64,000 nt of DNA from Allolobophora icterica. Lineage: Eukaryota > Annelida > Clitellata > Crassiclitellata > Lumbricidae. The notes beneath the pieces were generated by a model. The model worked only from the letters and a program-made list of their open reading frames with translations, had not been told where the DNA came from and ran no database searches. The stretch is taken from the NCBI GenBank assembly GCA_963556255.1, contig OY744611.1, forward strand, positions 2,756,230 through 2,820,229, given 5' to 3'. A program made the translations under genes and the position numbers. Below, one piece after another: positions 23,371 to 33,726 of this stretch (position 1 is the first letter of the stretch; every line of letters starts with the position of its first letter).

Positions 23371-23788
23371 CGTCATTTCATTGTATTGCGGGCACTATAC
23401 AATAGTCTAAGAACAGTATTACAAGCCTGTGCTTGTATGTGGCGCCATAGTATCACTACGTGACGTCATGTCATGACCCCACGTCATGACGTCACGTCAT
23501 GACGTCATGTCTGAGGAAGCGTCATTACATTGTATTGAGGGCGTTAAACGTTAGCGTAAGAACAACATTACAAGGCTATGTTTGTATGTGGCGTCATGAC
23601 ATCATGACGTGACGTCATGTCATGACACCACGTCATAACGTCACGTCATGACGTCATGTCATGAGGAAGCGTCATTATATTGTATTGATGGCGCTAAACA
23701 TAAGGGCAGGAACAGTATTACAAGCCTACGTTTGTATGTGGCGTCATAACATCATGACGTCATTTTATGACGTCACGTCATGAGGAAG
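23371..23788 (+). repeat. Three tandem units dense in TGACGTCA palindromes
   Basis: Units start at about 23371, 23520 and 23670 (150, 150 and 119 bp), each opening with cgtcatt..attgtattg, then gtattacaagcct and tgtatgtggcg, and closing with a block of overlapping gtcatgacgtcacgtcatga. I count seven perfect TGACGTCA (CRE/ATF consensus) sites plus many half sites. The array is inside the piggyBac element. Confidence 0.9.
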
Positions 23789-24046
23789 TACAATAAATAA
23801 TGACATTTCAGTGAATAATAATAATAATAATGACCTTCTCGTGCAATCTATGTGCTTATTTCATTCGATTTACATGATAACTACTGTGGGGTCAAAATTG
23901 ACCCCACGCCCTTAGTTGTATAGTTTTTTTTCGCCCGACGAAGGGTTAAAGTCCAGACCGTTTAGATGGTCCTGATAAATACTGGGACGATCCAGATGTT
24001 GCCCATAACCTACTGGATACAGGGTTAATTGTGCAGTTTGATGCGA

Positions 24047-24384
24047 CTATAGGGCGATATACATTCCAGGACAAACAAGTTTCCGAATTGAAGCCATCCA
24101 GCGATCATCCGGCGATCGAGTTGAACGTAACACTGCTGAAACAGCAACTATAAAAGCCATATCTTTATACCCAACGCTTACAGTTCCATAAATTTCGGCT
24201 GAGACTTTCCTAAGATCTGAGGCGGAAAGTTGTGGAAAATTACGTAAGAAGTGTAGTATGGTTGTAGATATGGCTAATGGAGCTTCCACCGGTTTTGCAA
24301 TGATAAGTCTTGGAAATAGGGTGGGTGGGTCAGGTATTTCAGGCTCTGGAATTGGTTTCGTGCATCGAATTGTTCTCTAGGCTT
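24047..24384 (-). CDS. Unidentified open frame, possible exon
   Basis: The minus-strand frame stays open from about 24384 to 24047. It has a proline-rich start (PIPEPEIPDPPTLFPRL), then IIAKPVEAPLAISTTILHFLRNFPQLSASDLRKV, and ends at a stop after CPGMYIAL. The amino-acid mix looks coding, but I recognise no family and no clear splice partner. It could be a retroelement fragment. The rest of 23950-25290 shows nothing recognisable. Confidence 0.3.
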
Positions 24385-25289
24385 TTCCTATAAAGACAAG
24401 TTTTCTGGATATTATTGAAACCGTTGTGACTCATATATAAGTGTGTTGCTAAGGCTTCGAAGCAAGATGAGATCCGAGTGTTGGCTGAAGGTAAACCAAA
24501 TACAGTTCACGATACGATTACATCTCGAAAGCGATAGAGAATACCTCTATTTGCCATTATGATTACAGGTTTATTCTGAGAGAGGTGGATACATATAGAA
24601 CGATGAAAGGTGAGATTTAACACGAGAGTGGAATAAAAAAGAGTTACCGAGCCAGATCAAAGACGTGTCATAGCGGAACTAATCAAAAGACTAACAGACA
24701 CTGGGTCTTCTCCGCGAGCGTCGGTATGAAAGTTTTCATCCAAAGTTGTTGGAGTGTTGAGTCTGTTGTTGTCCCGAGCCCGCCACCGCCATTTGATTAG
24801 TGGAACATAATTTATACTATTTCACTCGACTGGTTTGGGTCGGCCTGGTGGGAGGCGGTTCGGCCGGGAACTTTACATTTTGATGTGTTTGGGCACTCCC
24901 TTTTGCGATCACTTTTTTTTGCCTGAATCCAAAGCGGCTTGGCTGGATAGCAAGCATACATGTCGTATCTATATCATGATGTTTTATTCTATAATATAAA
25001 ATATATCATTTTACATCATGACAGCATCTATGGCGCCTAATAGGTTGGCGACACCTTTTATTTTTGTACCTGGTGGCCCATCCACTAGTTTACATCTACT
25101 CCCTTGAGCCTAAGTTAAATGTTATATCCTAACTTGCTGGTCTCAAGTGCTGGTCAATAAGACAATTACTTAATATGAAGCAGCCTCGTCTAATAAACAC
25201 TTAATAACCCATAGCCTAGATAATAAATAACTCCTATAGTCATCTAGATAAGTGAATATTTGTGTGGGGCAAAGAACATTGTGAAGTCA

Positions 25290-25560
25290 ATTTAAATCGA
25301 TGATCATTTTGTGATTTTTAGTGAAAATCAAGTGAACCAGGATCAAAATTCGCCAGTAGCTCATGAAAATGTCTTGCGAACATAATCATGAACTTCAGGT
25401 GGCTTGTTTTGGACGAACTATTCATCGGTAAAGGAGCCTTTGGCGAAGTGTACGCTCCATGCAACTGGAAAAGGAAGAAATGCGCCATCAAGAAGCGATG
25501 GATTACCAAGGAGGAATTGGAGGATACAGAAAAACAACGTTATCCTTGTCGCAATTGGAT
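25290..25560 (+). pseudogene. Decayed duplicate of the kinase first exon
   Basis: From agtcaatttaaatcgatg onward this parallels the intact exon and its leader at about 26873-27150, including the acceptor-like tttttagtgaaaatcaagtg. It encodes LFIGKGAFGEVYAPCNW (glycine-rich loop), KKCAIKKRW (the ATP-binding Lys) and EELEDTEK, then loses frame and similarity after WMSLH near 25568. The start region is frame-shifted relative to the intact copy. Only about 60 codons of the kinase N-lobe remain, followed by unrelated sequence and a microsatellite. Its VAIK motif (AIK) is closer to canonical than that of the intact exon (EIK). Confidence 0.75.
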
Positions 25561-25647
25561 GTCTCTGCACTTGCAGTCTTGTCCTCTGCATCGAACGCAA
25601 GTATCGGTCCAAGCATCAGATAAACCTGCACAAACACAAGGACGTTG

Positions 25648-25710
<63 letters not shown>

Positions 25711-25712
25711 TT
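25648..25712 (+). repeat. (ATT)n microsatellite
   Basis: About 21 uninterrupted tta/att units ending ttttatattg. Confidence 0.95.
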
Positions 25713-25837
25713 ATATTGTTATTCGTCATTAACTCCACATGTTGTCACACCGCAAAATGGTACAAAACACAAGTTTAGAATCAAGAGTCGCTTGCAATCA
25801 TGACTTATATAACAATGAGTTATGGAGAAACTGGATT

Positions 25838-26119
25838 CTACTTTAAGGCATCATAGAGAACCCTAGAAATAAAATTAGTATCGTCCTTGGGAGGCAGGGT
25901 AAACTCATGTGGGAGCGGACGTAGGCTATATTGTCGTGTGATTTTGGGTGGAAACAAATCATGCAGTACGTGGTACGGATTCCGTGACTCCGATGAGAGC
26001 AGACGCATATCAGCAATTTTCAACTGTTCAACATTCGGCGTGTTGTCTTTCAGGTAGCCAGCTCGTTCGTTGATGACCCTTGTTGTTATCGCAAGACATA
26101 GTGCAGGAAGACTTATCAT
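25838..26119 (-). pseudogene. LINE reverse transcriptase C-terminal fragment
   Basis: The minus frame reads ESRNPYHVLHDLFPP then YSLRPLPHEFTLPPKDDTNF and SRVLYDALK. This order (HVLHxLFPP, then RPxxHxxxLP, then xFxxRxLY) is the C-terminal signature of a common invertebrate non-LTR element. Only about 90 codons are left. It lies between the duplicate and the intact kinase exon. Confidence 0.65.
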
Positions 26120-26957
26120 GTAAAGTTTGTAAAACCGTCAACATCCGAAACCCGGGTTTCTAAAAAGCCTTCGGGTTTGCATTCCCTAGTCAACAGTTTT
26201 CAGCGCGTATAAACTCTCTGGCTAAGGGTAGTGCTGCGTATCTTCAATAACAAGCTGACTAAATGAAAAGAATGATTTACCCACTCACTGATTTATCTGA
26301 CTGACTAAATAACTGAATGAATCAACGATTGCAAGAACACTCATTGATTATCTGACTGACTGACTGATTAATAATCCCTAGCCGGTTGACAATTTTTAAA
26401 TCTCTATACAAGTATGCATTGCATTCCTGTGCTTCTGCGAAGGCATATCGCCCCTAATAACATCACAAAACTTCACTTTTTTATTATTATTTAGTCAACG
26501 GAGAAACGATGTCTGTGTCTAATACTTTACGATTATTTATTTTATCTAAAGACGATTCATTGTAAGTAAAATAAATCAGACTAACTCTCCCAGGTCCATA
26601 GTGGAACTTAGGGAGGCGCTCAGTTGATGCTCTTCTCCCTTCAGCTGGCAGTGGACGAATCCAAAGACGTTGGACACGGGTCGGTGGAACGCAAGACTTC
26701 CCGCATACTTCCCAGCTTACATTGTACTTCGGGACCAAGTTATTCTGTTTGATGACAGAAGCACATGCGCGCACACGACTTGCCCAGGGTCTTCACATTA
26801 TCCGCTCAACGGACCATCAAGTCACGTGATTATCTGCAATAAATACTGTAGAAAGGGCGATAATAATATGAAAGTCAATTTACATCTATGTTCATTTTGT
26901 TAATTTTAGTGAAAATCAAGTGAACTGGATCACAAATTTCGCCAGCAGTTTTTGGAA

Positions 26958-27375
26958 ATGTCTCAAGATGGCAAGAAGTTTAGGAGTCTTGTCTCGGACA
27001 AACTATTCATCGGTAAAGGGTCATTCGGTGAAGTTTACGGTCCATGCGACTGGGGTGGAAAGAAATGTGAAATTAAGAGGCGATGCTTAAGCAAGGAGGA
27101 ATTCGAGGATACAGAAAAACCAATTTCTGCTTGTCTTACATGGATGTCGCTGCAACACAAACATCTAATAACAATTTATGACGTAAGTTTAGAGCCTCCT
27201 GCTGTTTATGTATTGATGGAGTACGCTAGTGGAGGAACGCTGAAAGAGGTTCTCTATGCGTGCAAATCTGATTTACCACTGGAAATTCTGAAGGACTGGG
27301 GAATTCAGATTGCTGAAGGCATGGCATATCTGCATGAAAATGACATCGTTCACAGAGATCTCAAGTCGCCGAACA
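26958..27375 (+). CDS. MLK-like protein kinase, exon with N-lobe and catalytic loop
   Basis: ATG at 26958 is the first Met after an in-frame TGA at 26910, so it is the likely start; the exon may begin at 26910, after ttaattttag. It encodes 139 residues: glycine-rich loop FIGKGSFGEVYG, ATP-site Lys in CEIKRR (VAIK changed to EIK), HKHLITIYDVSLEPPAVYVLMEYASGG hinge region, LKDWGIQIAEGMAYLH and the catalytic HRDLKSPN. It ends at a good donor, CGAACA|GTGAGT, in phase 1. The closest family is the mixed-lineage MAP3Ks. No SH3 domain precedes it, unlike MLK1-4. I could not identify the usual alpha-C Glu with confidence. Activity is likely but unproven. Confidence 0.85.
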
Positions 27376-30300
27376 GTGAGTACTACGCGTATAATAATTA
27401 ATAATTATAAAGAGAAATATCACCAAGTCAGTCTTGAAGTGAACTTTTTGTTACGCGATTATGTAGGCTAATAATGTAGTTGATAATGGTTGTGTTCTAA
27501 GGGCGACTACTCGTGTTTTGTTTTTATCACTATGAAAGAGATGAAGGGTTTTTGGCAAAGTACTACAGCAGTTCCTGCCAACCAAGACCCAAATAAATTA
27601 CACGTTTACAACTCCACCAATAGCTGAATAAAAACACAGACAAATTATTCCTTTGTGACATATAGCCTACAGCAGGTGTTGTGTGTCAGCAAACATGACA
27701 AAAATGGATTCAAGAAATATTTTGACACTTTTGAAAAACTCTGGTAATTGTTTATATCAAAGACAACACATTTTTCGTCACCATGTAAAAGTGTGCAATG
27801 CTTCGAACTCAAAATTGAAAACCACATGTGTGTAGCTGCTCTAGATCAAAAGTTATGGTCTGAATATGACAAAATTTCACAGATGCAAATACGCGTACAA
27901 GTTGCGCCCTACCCCCACCAACTTCAGCAGTCTGTATCTCGGTTAGTTTTCGCTGTAGACCTGTGAAGCTTCCAGTTCTTCATACCAAATTATCATAATA
28001 TTTGGTGAGTGGGGAAAAGTGTATATTTTGTCTGGTTTGATATGGAATGACCGAGAATTAATTTTACTAACCCAGTCAGATGACGCAATATAATAGGCAT
28101 CTTCATCAATCATTGATAGCCAAATCAGCACTTTTGAATCCCTCAGTCGTGTGCAAGTACGGCTTCTGTTAAGTAAAAGCCATTGTCACTAGTCAATTAT
28201 GCTGTTTTACTGATCTATGCATATGTATGCACTAGGCTGGACTGTGTTAATGCCACTTAAGTGTGCCAAACCCTTTTTCAAAGTAAGCAACTATGATCAG
28301 TTTTAAATGGTGAAGCTAAGATAATTGGTGCGATTATAAAGCTTCACTATATATCTACCTATACATATGGTAATATATGAGCCTTTCTCAAAATCCAAAA
28401 GGACTAAGAAACCAGACATTGCACCCGGACAAAGGTGTTGTATTAAATTGCAAGTTTGCTAGTATATAGAACCTAACCTTAGAAAAAAATAGAAAAAATG
28501 CATTCAATCTGCACAGCGGTATGGGAGGATGGAGAATGGCCTGAGGACTGGACAGAATCAATTTTTGTTCCTATACCATTGCCAATCCCGTCCATTCTTT
28601 TATGTTGCCCAGCCAGTTTGTTCTCGGTCTTCCTCTTTTCCGAGCTCCCGGTAGTGTGCCCTGTATGATGTCTTTCTCCATGCATGCTCCTTCTCTTCTC
28701 ATGACGTGTCCAATGGGAGAATTGTTAAGACTGACGGAGGACAGGAGGCGTTGGAGGAACATTGTGCATTATGCGGCCGAACCTCGAACCGAGGATGGCT
28801 GAGAGCAGAGAGAGAACCTTATACTTGGGACCATGCCGTTCTAAGACAACTGTCGTTAGACGCTTGTGATAAATAAACTACGGCTATTCTTGTCGAGGAG
28901 TAAAATATATGATACATTCCAACTATTGTCAGAGCATTGAACAAATAAGCTATCGCCAATTTTATTATACTGCGGTGCGAGAATTGTAGAAGAAAGACTG
29001 GCGGGTGATAGACTTTGATGAATTTGATCCACATGGAGTTGAATATTTTATCCGTATTTTGCAGACTGATAAAATTCAAAATGCAATAGAAAGCTTAAAC
29101 TCCTTAACATGATGACATCACAATATTTATTAGTATGCAATTCACATGAGCACAAACCTCACAATAAACCAGAGCATTACTTTATTGGTAACCCACAAAG
29201 GCAAACATGTGCACTAGTGGATAAGCTGTGATACAAGACGAGTTTAAGTCTGACGCTTTGTCTCTATTATGGCATTAGGGCCTACTATGTAGGCCTATGT
29301 GCTCTGGAAGAGATGAATAGAATCGCTTCATCGTCCTGTAAAAATTAACAGCTTTTAGACATAAATTGGTGTTATTATTCTGTTTGCAAAAAGCATCATT
29401 ATATCTTCGTTTATTCCAAAAAGGTCCCACTGACAGAACGAAATGAGGTACAGTTCACTTGTGTAGAGCAATCCTGTATGCCTATTTTTCGGTTTAGCCA
29501 ATTAATTATTTAACGCGTGAAATCTACAAAGCATGACATGCTCAGCGCACTTGTCCTTGTGGCCCGCGCGGTCAATTATTGACATAAAACCGACAACATC
29601 GCAATTGATAATTTATCAAAAAATCCGTTGTTTAGAAAAACACGAAAGGCTGAATTACTTGCACCAAAAACATTGTCTGCTTTAAACGCTTGTCAACGAG
29701 GTGAAGCGGTGTAGGCTAAATGTTTACACAATGTATCATGGCGACCCTAGCAACTCTCAATTTACGCGTTGCGCTCCAAATCTCGCGAGATTCTATATAT
29801 CTGAGCGAGATTCATCTATATGTTCTTCTTGATGCCAAAGACACACGATTGGTTTAGTTTGAAAAAAATACAACGTAAATCCTGGGCAAATTCAATATAC
29901 TGCTTCATCTTGATGAGAAATAATATAACCTAATTTCTTTTGAAAATAAGCCACCTAGATTTTAATTTATAAGCCAAAATCTGAGAGCATTAGGACCTAA
30001 AGGCAGACTTTACCGCATTCCTGATACAGAACTTAAATTGCAACATCTAATTACAAATCGCTGGAGGAAGACTAAGCGTAGCCCATTCATCTGAATGAAA
30101 TCAACATTACTTGGTCGAACATTTGCGTTTTGGGAGCTATAAACGAGAATTCTATACGAAGGAAGGTCAGACACCTCATCATCCATGCAAATCTACATAA
30201 TTTATACACGGTAAAAGATGGAAGAAAATACTCAAATGTGGCCAACTGGATGAGAGGGGATAATTCAGTGAACTCTACACACGAAGGACATACCTAGAAA

Positions 30301-30739
30301 ATCAGCTGACGTACTATCCATGGGAGGATAACTTAACATACATTTATGTGATAGTGATATAACAATAACATAATATATAATTTACATACGTGCTGGTCAT
30401 AAGCAAAATAGGTTGGAATAACGAATAGTAAATTTCCAGGCTAGATGAATTGTTGCATTGTGATTAACATTGATCTTTTATCATTTCGATTTTAATATCT
30501 GTATTACAAACATTCAAATAGTCTTATGATTGAATCTACAACTGAACTATGTATGCTATGAACTATTTGCGGGGGCTCAGAGCAACGAGAAATTAACAAG
30601 TAACGAGGCATAACAAATCAATGTCTGTCCCTAAGTGAGATAAAGAAATAAGGGGCCTATTTGCAAATACGGTAATTAGTAGTAGTAACGCTACATAGGC
30701 CTATACATCAAAATTTTATTTGGAAACGATTTATTTTAG
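27376..30739 (+). other. Kinase intron 1
   Basis: GTGAGT donor at 27376; acceptor ttattttag ends at 30739. It contains an RTE-type LINE piece with internal inversion at 28.5-28.8 kb and otherwise AT-rich sequence without recognisable genes. Confidence 0.75.
28500..28802. pseudogene. RTE/BovB-like LINE fragments with an internal inversion
   Basis: Plus strand 28500-28575 reads CTAVWEDGEWPEDWTESIFVP (reverse transcriptase palm entry, compare the LINE at 8.2 kb). Then 28577-28725 reads on the minus strand IGHVMRREGACMEKDIIQGT and GRPRTNWLGNIKEWTGLAM. Then 28720-28800 returns to plus as ELLRLTEDRRRWRNIVHYA. The minus and last plus pieces are consecutive in related elements, so the 5' part is inverted against the 3' end, the product expected from twin priming. 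Not functional. Confidence 0.7.
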
Positions 30740-30920
30740 TTGTTATAATGGAAGAGGATACAGCGTCCAATTCTTACAACAAGACACTGAAGATAACAGA
30801 CTTTGATCAGATACGAGAACACAAAGGTACAAAAACTATGTCAGTCGCTGGAACATGCGCCTGGATGGCTCCTGAAGTTATTACTGAAGGGAGGTTCTCA
30901 AAAGCCAGTGACGTTTGGAG
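30740..30920 (+). CDS. MLK-like protein kinase, exon with activation segment
   Basis: Acceptor ttattttag|ttgttataatgg. Joined in phase 1 to the previous exon it reads IVIMEED..., then KTLKITDFDQIREHKG, TKTMSVAGTCAWMAPEVI and FSKASDVW. This is the activation segment: the magnesium-binding DFG is DFD, the APE motif is present as APE, and subdomain IX DVW is kept. The exon ends ...ttt gg ag at 30920, directly before GCGAGT, so the donor is GC rather than GT. The frame supports this: only this junction gives DVWSYGVVLWE with the next exon. Nearby GT dinucleotides would drop or add residues in a conserved helix. Confidence 0.85.
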
Positions 30921-31550
30921 GCGAGTCGTTCTATTTTGCTTTTGCGTTATAAGTTTAAGCAATTTTGTGAGCCGACGCACTAGTTAGGTTGTACTAAATA
31001 TCTTGGCAGCGCTATCGTGGCCGATGCAGTGTCATGCACCCATTCGTGTGCTAATCCATTACTGCATTTGCACTTGCTGCAGCTCAGGATATCTCAGTTG
31101 CAAATTTTAGAGAAAATTTTAGTTGGAAATGAAATGATATTTCAGAATACATAAAGAATTAATCAAAGCTGATGCATAAACCAATTAGGAATTGGAAATA
31201 CGTTTCTTAAAGCCACACAGGGTCAATTTTTCGGTGGGATTCGAATTGTGGTAAATTTGTAAGATGTTTACATTTTATAACAACCGCATACGAGTTTCTG
31301 TACATCTGCTGTTGGTCAGTTGTGTGCCAATTACATGCATAGTCACATTTATGTGGTGTTTATCGTTTTCATAATATCAAAACAGTAAACTATATACATA
31401 ATTATGATAAATATTAGATAGGCTAGATAATTGTTCGGAAGTACTCTGATTCTTAGAATTAATCGTTATTTTGTTTATTTTCGTTACTAAATTCAACTGA
31501 GAAACGCCATGCACATTGGTCAAACATGTTCATTTGATATCCCTTAACAG

Positions 31551-31699
31551 TTACGGCGTTGTTCTGTGGGAGATCTTAACAAGAACAGTTCCCTACAAAG
31601 ACGTTCCCGATCAAATAATAATTGTTAACGCACTGCAAGGAAAGCTGGAATTGAAAATTCCGGACTCATGTCCAGACATCATCAAATCTATTCTGAACA
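31551..31699 (+). CDS. MLK-like protein kinase, exon with C-lobe
   Basis: Acceptor cccttaacag ends at 31550. The exon reads YGVVLWEILTRTVPYKDVPD, then IIIVNALQGKLELKIPDSCP and DIIKSILN, matching kinase subdomains IX-X of MLK/RAF-type tyrosine-kinase-like kinases. It ends at AACA|GTACGT in phase 1. The intron before it is 630 bp with GC-AG ends. All three coding exons so far are free of stops and in phase, which argues that the locus is, or was until recently, under selection. Confidence 0.85.
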
Positions 31700-31783
31700 G
31701 TACGTCGGTTTGTTCGTTTACTTGGACATAATATACATAGTTAACCATATGCCAGGAATCTAAGCTGCTATTTTATACTGTAG

Positions 31784-31861
31784 GTGAATGTTTAAGATTT
31801 TGGCCCAAAAAAGAAAAAGGTTTTCTAGCCTAGGACAGCTTCATTTGGCCAAGAAGAGCAA
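31784..31861 (+). CDS. MLK-like protein kinase, exon with subdomain XI, frame broken
   Basis: Acceptor ctgtag ends at 31783. In phase it reads ECLRFWPKK, and the shifted frame reads RFSSLGQLHLAKKSK, together matching the CWxxDPxxRPxFxxIxxxL end of MLK kinase domains. The change of frame falls in the A-rich run at 31807-31818 (six A, G, five A). Without it the frame meets TAG at 31831-31833. The donor AGCAA|GTAAGT at 31862 is strong. So either this copy is newly inactivated here, or the homopolymer was misread in the assembly. Confidence 0.6.
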
Positions 31862-31929
31862 GTAAGTATATGCTTCAATATAACCAGCCGCCAAACAGCA
31901 CTCTGGTGAACAAGCAACATCAGGATAAA

Positions 31930-32640
31930 TTAATGTGTGAATAACATTTTGACTATAAATGTTTTCCTCATTTGATTGTCTGCTTTTGGCAGCACTCGGT
32001 CATGGCGTCTGGGGTGCAGGCTGTAAACTTCTGGCTTAACTGGGGGAGCAACTCGTGAAGGACATGTCCAAGTTCTTCGGGCACCGCCGAAAACAGACGG
32101 GTTTCGGCCATAGGACACAGCTCTTCGATCTTTGAGCAATCACCAGGGAGGTATCTCTGTCGTATTAGCCTATTTACAACTGCCTGGAGCCTTCCATTTT
32201 CTTGTTGCCCACCATGCCGGAAAGGCACAAAGCAGACATGACAGCGTAGTAACTCGCACCACATCATACAGCCTGCGGCCAGCAAGACCATGAGCAGTAA
32301 GCACGCAGAAGGCATACAGTACCCTTCAGTAAGAAATCAAAGGTGTCAGACATCGTTACTCCAAGAACCATCAAGCTCTTGACTCTGATTAAGCCCGGCG
32401 TCTCAGTTGGTTCAAACCCCGCCTTGCACGCCTCTGGCTCCTCGGATGGTCATCTCATAGGACTTATATCAGTTTAACTTGAGGTCACATGTACCCACCC
32501 ATTCCTTGACATGATCTAGTTCAGCCGCGATAGTGGCACTATTTGTTGATGTTTTCAGCCAGTAGGTATCATCTGCATATTTTAGTAACCTATTTCCTGA
32601 GTGCCTAAGCTTGGAGATTGTTATTATATGGTCCTAACCC
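31930..32640 (-). pseudogene. LINE reverse transcriptase, C-terminal half, decayed
   Basis: On the minus strand from about 32620: YADDTYWLKTSTNSATIAAE (catalytic YADD intact), LDHVKEWVGTCDLKLN, then a VLGVTxSDTFDF-like stretch with stops, NRLIRQRYLPGDCSKIEEL, ADxRLF-like AETRLFSAV, HVLHELLPQLS and LHPRRHDRVLPKADNQMR to KMLFTH. This order is that of a CR1/Jockey-group non-LTR reverse transcriptase with the RPxxHxxxLP C-terminus. It lies 64 bp after the last recognised kinase exon and in opposite orientation. Confidence 0.75.
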
Positions 32641-32649
32641 GGAACACTG

Positions 32650-33398
32650 CAACATACTAGAGCGTAGTGGGAATAGAACCAAGGGAAAACCTTGTGGAGG
32701 AAAGGTGAATCGGAGGTTTAAGCACTTTTGCAGACTTTGTAGCCAATAGCTATACGGCAATATAAACAGTAGCACAGATTTTTATGAATAATATAATTCT
32801 TGCTTTTACAGGAACTACTGTATCACAATAAGTATTGTAACACTTTATAACAGCATACCAAAGTATTATTCTATTATCAATAAGCTATCGCTGAATATCA
32901 AATCAGGACGAGAGAGAACAACTGTTCGCAAAACGCTTACGAACAACGACCGATAAACGCGACAGAACTATGATTCAACCCTACCTCGATTTACTGTGCG
33001 CAGATTCCATAAATCTTTGTCTTGATGCTAAAGACGTTCAGATAGGTGACGAGTTAATTCGACGAGGGAGAGTGATCATTTTTGTTCGCACCTGAAAGTG
33101 AGCACATAAGTGTTTGTCGATGTTGAAGTGTCCGCAGCCAAATGACAAAGGGGTCCGACCGCGCGCAAACGAATGGACGCGGCGCATGCGCACACAGCAC
33201 GCGTGACGTCAGATGGGCGTTTGGAAGAGGCAAGTAGAATTGACTGACAAGAGGATCGTTGGCCACGCCTCGCCGCGCATGCGTACTGAAAGAGACGCCA
33301 GAATCTGCGTTGCTCGTACATTAGTAAGTAAGAAGAGAATAAATTGAGATGCCCACCGACGACAAGTGCAAGTGCAGCACTAATTGGCACCGTTATAA
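32650..33398. other. No gene recognised
   Basis: Mixed-composition sequence. It includes a CpG-richer patch at 33130-33300 with short open frames that carry no motif. Confidence 0.4.
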
Positions 33399-33726
33399 GT
33401 GCTCGACGGTCCGGAAACTCCATTCGAGAAAGAACGGCCAGAATTGCCGCATCTAGAGAATCGAGTATTGTCAACGCTGTCGGAGGAGATAATCTGTGGC
33501 GTCGAAATTCTGCTCACCGATTGTAAAGGAGTCGCGAACGACCGATCTGTGAGAGCCCTTCATCGTGGAACGAGTATTAGACGCGCGTTTGGAAAGAACG
33601 TAATTGCGTACCTTCACTGCCGTGCGTTCAAGGAATTCAGGAGGAAACTATCCGCTGAGACATCACCGCACGGGGTAGTGGTAGAGATCCTGAAAAACCC
33701 AGAGACCAGAACCGAGACTACATACA
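33399..33726 (+). CDS. Unidentified coding-like region, upstream part
   Basis: The frame is open for 122 codons (TLSEEIICGVEILLTDCKGV, HRGTSIRRAFGKNVIAYL, FKEFRRKLSAETSPHGVVVE) with balanced composition. A donor-like CAGTGTAAGC occurs at about 33728, and an acceptor-like tttttattgtgttag ends at 33894, which would lead in phase into the next region. I do not recognise the family. Position just before the hAT/LTR complex allows either a host exon or an old LTR-retroelement leader. Confidence 0.3.

Larger units (their letters stand above)
21772..23949 (+). mobile_element. piggyBac transposon, 2.2 kb
   Basis: TTAA at 21772-21775 and 23946-23949 bracket perfect 14-bp TIRs CCCTTCGTCGGGCG. Next to each TIR is a ggggtcaaaaatgacccc-type palindrome, and another copy lies at 21967-21990. 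The interior carries a broken piggyBac transposase and, at its 3' side, an array of TGACGTCA-rich repeats. It begins 17 bp after the end of the neighbouring hAT element. Confidence 0.93.

Noticed and set aside
23371..23788. CRISPR-like array
   Set aside because: Repeats are 120-150 bp with no short repeat/spacer alternation, and the genome is eukaryotic; it is a tandem satellite.
28602..28802. Open frame of 66 codons on plus strand
   Set aside because: It fuses the antisense of one LINE segment to the sense of the next across the inversion point; not a gene.
30910..30930. Conventional GT donor for kinase exon 2
   Set aside because: The GT inside GACGTTTGG or GCGAGTCG gives a wrong or out-of-frame join; the GC donor alone gives DVWSYGVVLWE.
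33054..33474. 132-codon minus-strand frame in the CpG-richer patch
   Set aside because: No motif and antisense to other open frames; composition alone explains it.
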